Shown: in pieces, positions 1-6,456 of the stretch | Layout: each line of letters begins with the position of its first letter | Position numbering within the stretch: the stretch's first letter is position 1 | Notes under the pieces: model-generated | The model's database searches: none | What the model was told of the DNA's origin: nothing | The model's input: the letters and a program-made list of their open reading frames with translations, nothing else | DNA from: an uncultured Clostridia bacterium | GTDB lineage: Bacteria; Bacillota; Clostridia; Oscillospirales; Ruminococcaceae | Assembly (NCBI GenBank): GCA_947176675.1 | Contig: CAMWRN010000009.1 | Span: forward strand, 1 to 22,587 | DNA length: 22,587 nt | Direction: 5' to 3' | Made by a program: the position numbers and the translations under genes

Positions 1-170
1 CTTATTGCTATATATAATAACATATTACCAAACAAAAGTAAAGGGCTTTTTATAAAGTTTATTAAAAAAACATGAAAAATCTTTCGCAAAATAATTTCGT
101 CGGCTTTTATGCCGTGTTTCGGCAGGATATACCTTTTATTTTTCGTAACGGCGGCAAAGAATTACGCTTA

Positions 171-210
171 TTGAAAATAGTTGTTAAAAATTTTTAAAAC
201 CTATTTTCAA
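171..210. repeat. 40-bp near-perfect palindrome at the pgcA promoter
   Basis: The 20 bases at 171-190 pair with 191-210 at 18 of 20 positions. The outer arms TTGAAAATAG (171-180) and CTATTTTCAA (201-210) are exact complements. The centre is the perfect 14-bp palindrome TTAAAAATTTTTAA (184-197). The right arm covers the predicted -35 box at 204-209, as an operator for a dimeric or tetrameric regulator would. A role as terminator of an upstream gene is less likely, because the stem is AT-only at its core and no T-run follows. Function is inferred. Confidence 0.5.
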
Positions 211-232
211 ACAGAAAATTTTATGCTATACT
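204..232 (+). promoter_or_regulatory. sigma-A type promoter of pgcA
   Basis: The -35 box is TTTTCA (204-209) and the -10 box TATACT (227-232), with a 17-bp spacer and an extended -10 TGC at 224-226. Transcription would start near 239, giving a leader of about 100 nt. The -35 is weak against consensus, but the extended -10 compensates. Confidence 0.6.
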
Positions 233-337
233 GTAATTATATTACATTTCTGCGCCGCTGAAAGCCGGCGGCGGCAAACTAAACCGAAGCAGTCAGAACA
301 AGGTCCTGACCAAATAACGGACATGGAGGTTATTATT

Positions 338-2059
338 ATGAACGAAACAGAGCTTTACTCCCTTTGGTGCGAAAAAGCCACCGACGATCCCGATCTTCAG
401 ACCGAGCTTAAATCCATTGCAGGAGACTCCGATGCGATTACAGACAGATTCTACCGCGACCTTGAATTCGGTACGGGCGGTCTGCGCGGCGTTATCGGCG
501 CAGGCTCGTATAGGATGAACATCTATACTATCCGCAGAGCCACACAGGGTCTTGCAGATTATGTAAATGAAGCTTTCCCTGCCAATCCGTCCGTGGCTAT
601 CGCTTACGACAGCCGTATCAAATCCGATGTTTTCGCCAAGGAGGCTGCGGCGGTTCTTGCAGCTAACGGAATCAAGGTTCACATCTACAGCGAGCTTATG
701 CCTACGCCTATGCTTTCCTATGCCGTAAGAACTCTCAAGTGCAGCGCGGGTATCGTTGTTACAGCAAGCCATAACCCCGCAAAGTACAACGGCTATAAGG
801 TATACGGTTCCGACGGCTGTCAGCTTACTTTGGGTGCTGCCGAGATCGTGCTTAAAAATATCAACAAAGTTCCCATGTTTGACGGAGCCAAGCTTATCTC
901 CTTTGAAAAGGGCATTGAGGACGGCACAATTGAGTACATTTCCCAGGAGGTAATAACCTCTTATATTGACAAAGTGGCTGAGCAGGGTATCCATACCGAC
1001 CTTTGCGCGGCAAGCGGTCTTAAGGTCGTTTACACTCCCCTTAACGGTACCGGCAACAAGCCTGTACGCATGATACTGAAAAAGATCGGCATTACCGATG
1101 TTACCGTTGTTCCCGAGCAGGAGTACCCCAACGGAAACTTTACCACCTGTCCTTTCCCCAACCCTGAGATCAAGGAGGCTCTTGCACTGGGTCTGAAGCT
1201 TTGCGACACAGTTAAGCCCGACCTTCTGCTTGCTACCGACCCCGACTGCGACCGTGTGGGTATCGCTGTTCCCGACGGAAAGGGCGGATACGTTCTTTTC
1301 ACAGGAAACGAAGTGGGAGCAATGCTTCTTGAATACATCTGTGCCGAGCGCACAAAGCTGGGAACCATGCCTGAAGACCCCGTTGCTGTAAAGACTATCG
1401 TTACCACCGATATTACAAAGGCTATCGCCAAGGAGTACGGCGTTAAGATCGTAGAAGTTCTCACAGGCTTCAAGTTTATCGGTGAGCAGATCGGTTTCTT
1501 AGAGGATAAGGGCGAGGAGAACCGCTACATCTTCGGCTTTGAGGAGAGCTATGGATATCTGGCGGGTTCTTATGTCCGCGACAAGGACGCTGTTGTGGCT
1601 TCCATGCTTATCTGCGAAATGGCTGCGTTCTACCGTACAAAAGGCATCTCGCTTCTTCAGGCAAGAGAAAATATGTACAAGAAGTACGGTGTTTACACTC
1701 ATACGCAGAAGTCCTTTACCTGCGAGGGTGCAAGCGGAATGCAGAAGATGAAGGAGCTTATGACAATGCTCCGCACCGAGACCCCCAAGGCTATCGGCGG
1801 GCTTTCCGTTATCCGCTTCGACGACTACCTTGACAGCACCTCCGTTGACTGCGCTACGGGAAACAAGACTAAGCTTACCCTGCCCAAGTCGGACGTTCTC
1901 ACATTTGCTCTGGAGGACGGCGCTTCGGTAATTATCCGTCCGTCGGGTACAGAGCCTAAGATCAAAGCGTACTATACCACAACGGGAGCGGTAAAGGCTG
2001 ATTCGGAAGCTCTCGAAGCAAAGATATCCGCAGATTTCCAGAAGATACTGGGCTTCTGA
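338..2059 (+). CDS. pgcA: phosphoglucomutase/phosphomannomutase (alpha-D-phosphohexomutase)
   Basis: This cytoplasmic enzyme interconverts hexose 6- and 1-phosphates, supplying glucose 1-phosphate for glycogen, cell-wall and UDP-sugar synthesis. All four family loops are visible: the phosphoserine loop TASHNP with catalytic Ser144, the magnesium loop DPDCDR at 301-306, the sugar-specificity loop GFEESYG at 400-406, and the phosphate-binding RPSGTEPK at 534-541. The 573-aa length is typical of the long PgcA branch. I chose the ATG at 338 because GGAGGT (325-330) sits 7 nt before it; an in-frame ATG at 323 lies upstream of and overlaps that site and would have no ribosome binding site. It is transcribed alone between its own promoter and a terminator. 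Phosphoglucomutase versus phosphomannomutase preference cannot be read from sequence. Confidence 0.93.
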   Translation: MNETELYSLWCEKATDDPDLQTELKSIAGDSDAITDRFYRDLEFGTGGLRGVIGAGSYRMNIYTIRRATQGLADYVNEAFPANPSVAIAYDSRIKSDVFAKEAAAVLAANGIKVHIYSELMPTPMLSYAVRTLKCSAGIVVTASHNPAKYNGYKVYGSDGCQLTLGAAEIVLKNINKVPMFDGAKLISFEKGIEDGTIEYISQEVITSYIDKVAEQGIHTDLCAASGLKVVYTPLNGTGNKPVRMILKKIGITDVTVVPEQEYPNGNFTTCPFPNPEIKEALALGLKLCDTVKPDLLLATDPDCDRVGIAVPDGKGGYVLFTGNEVGAMLLEYICAERTKLGTMPEDPVAVKTIVTTDITKAIAKEYGVKIVEVLTGFKFIGEQIGFLEDKGEENRYIFGFEESYGYLAGSYVRDKDAVVASMLICEMAAFYRTKGISLLQARENMYKKYGVYTHTQKSFTCEGASGMQKMKELMTMLRTETPKAIGGLSVIRFDDYLDSTSVDCATGNKTKLTLPKSDVLTFALEDGASVIIRPSGTEPKIKAYYTTTGAVKADSEALEAKISADFQKILGF

Positions 2060-2081
2060 TCTTTCAATAAATAAAAAAACG

Positions 2082-2120
2082 ATCCTGTCACAGAGTGCGA
2101 TTTCTGTGACAGGATTTTTT
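2082..2120. terminator. bidirectional intrinsic terminator between pgcA and the XRE gene
   Basis: A perfect 12-bp stem (2082-2093 with 2104-2115) with a 10-nt loop is followed by TTTTTT at 2115-2120 on the plus strand. An A-run at 2073-2079 supplies a U-tract for the minus strand. It sits between two convergent genes and can stop both. Confidence 0.9.
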
Positions 2121-2138
2121 CGGATATTTAACGGTCTT

Positions 2139-2375
2139 TTATTCCGTGGCAGGTTCAGTCACGCGCTTGGGCTGGGTCTTGTCGTCGGTAATGCCCATTA
2201 TGTAGTCCACGCTGGTTTTGTAGTAGTTGGATAACTTTTCCATAACAGGCAGAGATGGCTGAAGAAGTCCCGTTTCATATCTGGAATAGGTCTGCTGCTT
2301 TAAGCCAAGGTATTCAGCGATCTGACGCTGCGTTGCGCCGGATTCTCGGCGAAGCTCTTTGAGTCTGAGTTTCAT
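2139..2375 (-). CDS. small XRE-family helix-turn-helix transcriptional regulator
   Basis: The 78-aa protein is one Cro/C1-type DNA-binding domain. Residues 4-60 carry the pattern LKELRRESGATQRQIAEYLG, then QQTYSRYETG as recognition region and turn, then LSNYYKTSVDYIMG. A short polar tail follows. It has no ligand or protease domain, so it probably works as a dimeric repressor of nearby or phage-like targets. The start at 2375 follows AAAGGAG on the minus strand about 7 nt upstream. It reads divergently from the gene at 2640, and an inverted repeat just downstream of its own start point suggests autoregulation. Targets are unknown. Confidence 0.85.
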   Translation of the reverse strand: MKLRLKELRRESGATQRQIAEYLGLKQQTYSRYETGLLQPSLPVMEKLSNYYKTSVDYIMGITDDKTQPKRVTEPATE

Positions 2376-2423
2376 AATTATTCTCCTTTAAAAATAATTT
2401 TATGCAGTTGAAAAAGTTATTGA

Positions 2424-2442
2424 TACTGTCTGTACGACAGCA
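2424..2442. promoter_or_regulatory. candidate operator in the XRE gene 5' region
   Basis: CTGTC (2426-2430) and GACAG (2436-2440) are exact complements around the 5-nt centre TGTAC, with two further pairs after one mismatch. The site lies about 4-22 bases downstream of the predicted start of the minus-strand XRE transcript, where a bound repressor would block its own transcription. The link to this regulator is inference. Confidence 0.35.
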
Positions 2443-2452
2443 TACTCACAAC

Positions 2453-2481
2453 ATTATAACATATTTATTTGCATATTTCAA
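2453..2481 (-). promoter_or_regulatory. promoter of the XRE regulator gene
   Basis: On the minus strand, TTGAAA (complement of 2476-2481), a 17-bp spacer and TATAAT (complement of 2453-2458) form a near-consensus sigma-A promoter with an extended TG before the -10. The start would be near 2446, about 70 nt before the gene. Confidence 0.75.
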
Positions 2482-2576
2482 TCCCATTATGACATCATGT
2501 GCCAAAATTTTTGTCGTCCGAGAAAACTATAGGACAGCGGCGGTTTTGCACATTCTCCGGCAATCGGAAAAAAATA

Positions 2577-2605
2577 TTGTAATTTGCGGAAAACTATGTT
2601 ATAAT
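2577..2605 (+). promoter_or_regulatory. promoter of the small membrane protein gene (and probably proS)
   Basis: TTGTAA (2577-2582), a 17-bp spacer and TATAAT (2600-2605) with an extended TGT at 2597-2599 form a good sigma-A promoter. Transcription would start near 2612, leaving a leader of about 28 nt that contains the ribosome binding site. Confidence 0.75.
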
Positions 2606-2639
2606 TATTTAGTATCTTTACTGAAAGGAGCGCAAAACA

Positions 2640-2894
2640 ATGCCAAATATGTACGCGGAAGTAAACTACGAGTCCCTTGCCCTGTTCGGAAAATTCGGCG
2701 GAGCAATGCTGGGACTGCTTCTGCTTGTGTGGCTGATAGCGGTCCTCACCCCGAAAGCCGCAAAGCTCATCGACAGGCTTGCGGGAAAACCGCCAAAAGA
2801 ACGACCCGAAAGGGTGCAGGATAATATTAAACCCGAAGAATACGAGGTGCATTCTTTTTTTGAGGACGTACCATTAAAGAAGCAGGGGGGATAA
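2640..2894 (+). CDS. small single-pass membrane protein, unknown function
   Basis: The 84-aa protein is not recognised. Residues 1-18 are polar, residues 19-37 form one strongly hydrophobic helix rich in Gly, Leu and Val, and the remainder is a charged Lys/Glu/Pro-rich tail that would face the cytoplasm. AAAGGAG at 2624-2630 sits 9 nt before the ATG, and a near-consensus promoter lies just upstream, so it is very likely expressed. The layout resembles small membrane adaptor subunits such as OadG-like proteins, but no diagnostic motif is visible. No terminator separates it from proS, 125 bp downstream, so the two may be co-transcribed. Confidence 0.7.
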   Translation: MPNMYAEVNYESLALFGKFGGAMLGLLLLVWLIAVLTPKAAKLIDRLAGKPPKERPERVQDNIKPEEYEVHSFFEDVPLKKQGG

Positions 2895-2898
2895 GAAG

Positions 2899-2980
2899 CA
2901 AGAGGCAGGAAACGGTGAAAAATAGGATGACTTTTTATGCGTACGAAATATTCTGCGGAGTAAAAGCAAATAACCTCTTG
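2899..2980 (+). promoter_or_regulatory. possible structured RNA leader of proS
   Basis: CAAGAGG (2899-2905) is the exact complement of CCTCTTG (2974-2980). Nested directly inside, GCAGGA (2905-2910) pairs with TTCTGC (2951-2956) with one G-U; the stems share base 2905. The domain ends 23 nt before the proS ribosome binding site. I see no T-box consensus and match no known riboswitch class. It could be a chance fold. Confidence 0.3.
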
Positions 2981-3019
2981 AGCTAATTACAAACTAATTT
3001 ATAAAGGAGTAAATCTATT

Positions 3020-4480
3020 ATGGCAAAAGATAACAAAAAATTGGTTGAAGCAATAACCTCAATGGACGAGGATTTTGCAAAATGGTACACGGACATAGTT
3101 AAAAAGGCGGAGCTTATCGAGTATACCTCCGTTAAGGGCTGTATGGTAATTCGTCCCTACGGCTACGCTATATGGGAGAATATGCAGAAAATTCTGGACG
3201 GTATGTTCAAGGCTACGGGACACGAAAACGTGTGTATGCCTATGTTCATTCCCGAAAGTCTTTTGCAGAAAGAAAAAGACCACGTTGAGGGCTTCGCTCC
3301 CGAAGTGGCGTGGGTAACTCACGGCGGCAGCGAAAAGCTGGAGGACAGGCTCTGCGTCCGCCCCACCTCCGAGACGCTTTTCTGCGAGCATTACGCCAAT
3401 ATAGTACATTCCTACCGCGACCTGCCTAAGCTCTATAACCAGTGGGTATCTGTCGTACGCTGGGAGAAAACCACACGTCCTTTCCTCCGTTCAAGGGAAT
3501 TCCTGTGGCAGGAGGGTCACACTATTCACGCTAGTGCGGAGGAGGCTGTCGTTGAGACGGAGAAAATGCTGAATGTGTACGCAGAGTTCTGTGAAAAAAG
3601 TCTTGCAATGCCTGTTATAAAGGGCAGAAAGACGGACAGCGACAAGTTCGCGGGCGCGGAGGCTACCTACGCTATCGAGGCTCTTATGCACGACGGCAAA
3701 GCTTTGCAGGCGGGTACGTCCCACAATTTCGGGGACGGCTTTGCAAAGGCGTTTGAAATTATGTACACCGACAAGGAGAACAAAAAGGTTTACCCGCACC
3801 AAACGTCATGGGGCGTTTCCACCCGTCTTATCGGCGGAATAATTATGACCCACGGCGATGACAGCGGACTTGTTCTTCCTCCTGCTGTTGCACCTGTTCA
3901 GGCGGTAATTGTGCCTATTCAGCAGTTCAAAGAGGGCGTCCTTGACAAGGCAAACGAGCTTGCGGACAAGCTTAAAGCGGCAGGAATCCGCGTTAAGGTT
4001 GACGACAGTGACAACTCCCCCGGCTGGAAGTTTGCGGAGTACGAAATGAAGGGCGTGCCTGTCCGCATTGAGATAGGTCCTAAGGATATCGAGAATAACC
4101 AGTGCGTATGCGCTCTGAGGTACAGCGGTGAGAAGAGAACGGTTTCTCTTGAAAATACGCTTGAAACATTTAAGGACGCCGTGGTTGAAATGCTTGAAAA
4201 GGAGATACCCGAGGGTATGTTCAATAAGGCTGCGGAAAACCGTGAGAAGCACACTTACAGATGCACAACTATGGACGAGATCACAAAGGCTCTGGAGGAA
4301 AACGGCGACGGCTTCGTAAAGGCAATGTGGTGCGGCGATGAGGCTTGCGAGGACAAGGTAAAGGAAGTCACGGGCGTTGGCTCGCGGTGCATTCCCTTTG
4401 AACAGGAAGAATTGTCCGACAAGTGCGTATGCTGCGGCAAGCCCGCTAAGCAGATGGTTTACTGGGGCAAGGCGTATTGA
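3020..4480 (+). CDS. proS: proline--tRNA ligase, short eukaryote/archaea-like type
   Basis: Class II aminoacyl-tRNA synthetase that charges tRNA-Pro with proline in the cytoplasm. The 486 residues carry RPTSE (114-118), the motif 2 region RSREFLWQEGHT (157-168), the motif 3 region around SWGVSTRLIGG (from about 253), and an anticodon-binding domain from about 285 to 390. The C-terminal domain has clustered cysteines (438, 443, 457, 469, 471, 472) and ends in Tyr, the hallmark of this branch. It lacks the YbaK-like editing insertion of long bacterial ProRS. The start follows AAGGAG at 3004-3009. It lies downstream of the small membrane gene with no visible promoter of its own. Confidence 0.96.
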   Translation: MAKDNKKLVEAITSMDEDFAKWYTDIVKKAELIEYTSVKGCMVIRPYGYAIWENMQKILDGMFKATGHENVCMPMFIPESLLQKEKDHVEGFAPEVAWVTHGGSEKLEDRLCVRPTSETLFCEHYANIVHSYRDLPKLYNQWVSVVRWEKTTRPFLRSREFLWQEGHTIHASAEEAVVETEKMLNVYAEFCEKSLAMPVIKGRKTDSDKFAGAEATYAIEALMHDGKALQAGTSHNFGDGFAKAFEIMYTDKENKKVYPHQTSWGVSTRLIGGIIMTHGDDSGLVLPPAVAPVQAVIVPIQQFKEGVLDKANELADKLKAAGIRVKVDDSDNSPGWKFAEYEMKGVPVRIEIGPKDIENNQCVCALRYSGEKRTVSLENTLETFKDAVVEMLEKEIPEGMFNKAAENREKHTYRCTTMDEITKALEENGDGFVKAMWCGDEACEDKVKEVTGVGSRCIPFEQEELSDKCVCCGKPAKQMVYWGKAY

Positions 4481-4486
4481 TCTCTA

Positions 4487-4517
4487 TCGTAGGGGACGGG
4501 CTTCTCGTCCCCTACGA
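4487..4517. repeat. GC-rich hairpin, possible dispersed intergenic repeat
   Basis: A perfect 12-bp stem (4487-4498 with 4506-4517) closes a 7-nt loop, seven bases after the proS stop. The arm contains TAGGGGACG. No T-run follows, so it is a poor intrinsic terminator. Compact palindromes of this GGGG/CCCC kind are common as REP-like intergenic repeats in Clostridia. Copy number elsewhere cannot be seen from this window. Confidence 0.6.
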
Positions 4518-4537
4518 ACACAAAAGGAGAATTTAAT

Positions 4538-4864
4538 ATGGACTACTCCAAATTTTACCGCACAAACGCTGTGATCGAACTTATCGGAGATGTGCTGGCG
4601 GCTGTTTGGGCTGTTATAAATATTTTTATTTCGGACAGTTATGTTGCTGCGCCCTTGATTCCGATGATGGCGGGACAGATAATAAAGAATATCCGCGAAA
4701 TTGTTCTTACGGGACGCGATGACTACAAGCAGGAGAAATACCTTACAAGCTATGAAAATTCGTACAAGGATAACAGAACATTGAATATTTTTAAGGCGCT
4801 TCTCAGTCTTGCGGTTGTTTTGCTTGTAATTATAAAATTGATTATTCGGCAGGTAAGCATATGA
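4538..4864 (+). CDS. small multi-pass membrane protein, unknown function
   Basis: The 108-aa protein is not recognised. Residues 11-31 and 86-103 form clear transmembrane helices, and residues 36-50 may form a third, shorter segment. A charged linker rich in Lys, Tyr and Asp spans 56-82. AAAGGAG lies about 9 nt before the ATG. It overlaps the lipoprotein gene by four bases (ATGA at 4861-4864), so the pair is translationally coupled and probably acts together at the membrane. No catalytic motif is visible. Confidence 0.7.
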   Translation: MDYSKFYRTNAVIELIGDVLAAVWAVINIFISDSYVAAPLIPMMAGQIIKNIREIVLTGRDDYKQEKYLTSYENSYKDNRTLNIFKALLSLAVVLLVIIKLIIRQVSI

Positions 4865-5532
4865 AAAAATTTTTAGCGGTACTACTATTAATATGTGCGG
4901 CAATGCCTATGGGCGGCTGCTCCATAAAAAAGGAATATGATCTTCACGGCAAGGAGCAGGTGGAGGCTCTGCGGGAAAGCGCGAAAGGCTGGCAGAGCGG
5001 CAGGTATCTGCTGACCAATATTAACACCGATGTGATGGATCAGGCGTTCTCCTTTATGTACAGCGAGGACGGCTTTCAGACATATCTGTACGAGCGGGTC
5101 TCGGAGGAAAACGGTTACTATGCGGAGTTTTCAGACGGCGAGACCTTTTATGTGCTGAACGGAGGAGAGGTCAGCATTTTAAAAAGCGGCGCGGAGGGAT
5201 ATGTTTCCTATAGCAGGGACAATCCTCACCCATACAGTACGGGAGATCTGCTTTTCTACGAAAACCTTTTTGTGAAGTCCTCGGAGGAGGCGCCGCAGGA
5301 GGACGGCGGAATTGACTATATATACTATTATAATGCGGAGAAGATAAACGATACTTTAGGTACGAATCTGATCGAGTTTGTCACTGAGTATGTTTTTGGT
5401 GCGGACGGAGAGTTTGAATATTTTGTCCAAAGAAATTCCGACGGGGAAAACAGCTACGCGTACCGCATTGACGTTATCGACGCGGATTCCCTGACGGAGA
5501 TAGAAAATCCCGCTTTGGCTTCAGATGAATAA
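4861..5532 (+). CDS. predicted lipoprotein, unknown function
   Basis: The 223-aa protein begins with a lipoprotein signal peptide: Lys2-Lys3, a hydrophobic stretch at 4-14, and MGGC with Cys20 as the lipidated residue. The lipobox is slightly unusual, with Met at -3. The mature part is acidic and rich in Tyr, Asp and Glu, with alternating beta-like segments and no enzymatic motif. It would be exported and anchored on the outer face of the membrane. It starts inside the stop codon of the small membrane protein gene. No clear terminator follows; a 5-bp GCCGC/GCGGC hairpin at 5560-5573 lacks a T-run. Confidence 0.75.
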   Translation: MKKFLAVLLLICAAMPMGGCSIKKEYDLHGKEQVEALRESAKGWQSGRYLLTNINTDVMDQAFSFMYSEDGFQTYLYERVSEENGYYAEFSDGETFYVLNGGEVSILKSGAEGYVSYSRDNPHPYSTGDLLFYENLFVKSSEEAPQEDGGIDYIYYYNAEKINDTLGTNLIEFVTEYVFGADGEFEYFVQRNSDGENSYAYRIDVIDADSLTEIENPALASDE

Positions 5533-5663
5533 GCGGATTTTGTCCGAAAATATCAGTATGCCGCAAAAGCGGCGTTATATGCAGAATTTTCGAGATATTG
5601 GTTAAAGTGCATAAAAAATCGCGGGAAAGTCCTTGAAAATTCTATAGCTAAAATTTGTAAAAT

Positions 5664-5701
5664 TAGCATTACCCCCTTGAAATCGGACGGGGGTAATGCT
5701 A
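5664..5701. repeat. perfect 13-bp inverted repeat around the S10 -35 box
   Basis: Positions 5664-5676 (ending ATTACCCCC) are the exact complement of 5689-5701. The 12-nt spacer begins with the -35 hexamer TTGAAA, and the right arm runs two bases into the -10 box. No T-run follows, which argues against a plain intrinsic terminator for the upstream gene. It reads best as an operator or a cruciform-forming element. Function is inferred. Confidence 0.6.
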
Positions 5702-5705
5702 TAAT
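5677..5705 (+). promoter_or_regulatory. main promoter of the S10-spc-alpha operon
   Basis: TTGAAA (5677-5682), a 17-bp spacer and a consensus TATAAT (5700-5705) with an extended TGC at 5697-5699 make this the strongest promoter in the window. Transcription would begin near 5712. A weaker candidate lies upstream: TTGAAA at 5633-5638 and TAAAAT at 5658-5663, with a 19-bp spacer. Confidence 0.8.
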
Positions 5706-6056
5706 ATTACTTGCGTGACTGCGATACGGCGGGTTTTACCGCTATGTTTTATGTTTGCGAGGAAGCGGAAGGTTGCCTGCGGTGTGCAGGGGAATTTCCG
5801 TGGAGTATGTCCGATAATCGGGCGGCTGTGATAACGAACACTGTGTGTGCTTAAACCGCGGACGGCTTGCGTCTGTCCGTAGGTAAGCTGTGTGTGATTA
5901 TCCTGCCCGAAAGACATTGGTTTTTCGGGTGTTTTAGTTCCCGAGGGCGCGAAACACACGGAGACGTGGAACGCGCAAATGCGGGAATTACGGGTAGTCG
6001 GTTACCACAAAACCTCGTCCCCAAAAGTTTTAAAGTTATTCAGGAGGCGATCATTA

Positions 6057-6371
6057 ATGGCAGTCAATGAAAAAATCAGAATCAGAATCAAAGGTTACGA
6101 CCATGCGGTAGTTGACGCTGCTGCGGCTAAGATCGTGGACGCTGCTAAAAGAAGCGGCGCAAGAGTAAGCGGACCTATTCCGCTTCCCACCGACAAGGAG
6201 ATCATCACAATTCTCCGCGCGGTCCACAAGTACAAGGACAGCCGCGAGCAGTTTGAAATGAGAACCCACAAGAGACTTATCGACGTTATCAGACCATCCG
6301 ACAAGTCTGTTGAGGCTCTGCAGGGTCTTGAGCTTCCTGCCGGCGTTGACGTTGTAATGGAAATCAAGTAA
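6057..6371 (+). CDS. rpsJ: 30S ribosomal protein S10
   Basis: S10 sits in the 30S head and, as NusE, also joins NusB in transcription antitermination. The 104-aa protein carries IRIRIKGYDH near the N-terminus, SGPIPLPT in the middle, and MRTHKRLIDV in the C-terminal half, and is normal in length. I chose the ATG at 6057 because AGGAGG lies at 6042-6047. The frame stays open upstream to an ATG at 5979, but those 26 extra codons are leader and match no S10. It is the first gene of the operon. Confidence 0.97.
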   Translation: MAVNEKIRIRIKGYDHAVVDAAAAKIVDAAKRSGARVSGPIPLPTDKEIITILRAVHKYKDSREQFEMRTHKRLIDVIRPSDKSVEALQGLELPAGVDVVMEIK

Positions 6372-6399
6372 GCTGAAAGGTTTATCATTTCCGAAAGGC

Positions 6400-6439
6400 G
6401 TTATGCGGTAGGTCATGTTGCGGGAACGCAACCAATAAC
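6400..6439 (+). promoter_or_regulatory. GNRA-capped hairpin between rpsJ and rplC
   Basis: GTTGCG/CGCAAC (6417-6422/6427-6432) closes a GGAA tetraloop. An outer stem GTTAT/ATAAC (6400-6404/6435-6439) ends three bases before the rplC ribosome binding site. GNRA loops are a sign of real RNA structure. A role in rplC expression is inference. Confidence 0.4.
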
Positions 6440-6456
6440 CAAAAGGAGGAAAAACT

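Larger units (their letters stand above)
1..337. other. AT-rich intergenic region and pgcA leader
   Basis: No coding frame is supportable here. The first 200 bases are very AT-rich. Two mutually exclusive short hairpins can form at 101-114 (CGGC/GCCG) and 110-124 (TGCCG/CGGCA), neither followed by a U-tract. The pgcA promoter and its palindrome lie at 171-232. The transcribed leader can form a 6-bp GC stem at 253-258/268-273 and a 5-bp stem at 292-296/306-310 before the ribosome binding site. Confidence 0.6.
5533..6056 (+). promoter_or_regulatory. S10 operon promoter region and long structured 5' leader
   Basis: This 524-bp stretch has no supportable gene. After the promoter at 5677-5705, about 345 nt of leader precede rpsJ. 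Foldable elements in order are GCGG/CCGC at 5729-5742; a two-tier hairpin with CGGAA/TTCCG outside (5766-5770/5796-5800) and CCTGC/GCAGG inside (5776-5780/5786-5790); a 7-bp stem at 5859-5865/5873-5879; and CCCGAAA/TTTCGGG (5906-5912/5923-5929) followed by TGTTTTAG, which could attenuate. CCCGA at 5940-5944 could compete for the last stem. The layout fits autogenous control by a ribosomal protein. L4 does this in gammaproteobacteria, but homology to that leader is not claimed. Confidence 0.5.

Noticed and set aside
1030..1473. Minus-strand open frame opposite pgcA
   Set aside because: It is antisense to the catalytic core of a clear phosphohexomutase and has no ribosome binding site.
2895..3019. 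T-box riboswitch upstream of proS
   Set aside because: No T-box consensus sequence, specifier hairpin or terminator/antiterminator pair is visible, and only 125 bp are available.
5979..6056. Upstream ATG that would add 26 residues to S10
   Set aside because: The extension matches no S10 and has no ribosome binding site; AGGAGG at 6042-6047 fixes the ATG at 6057.
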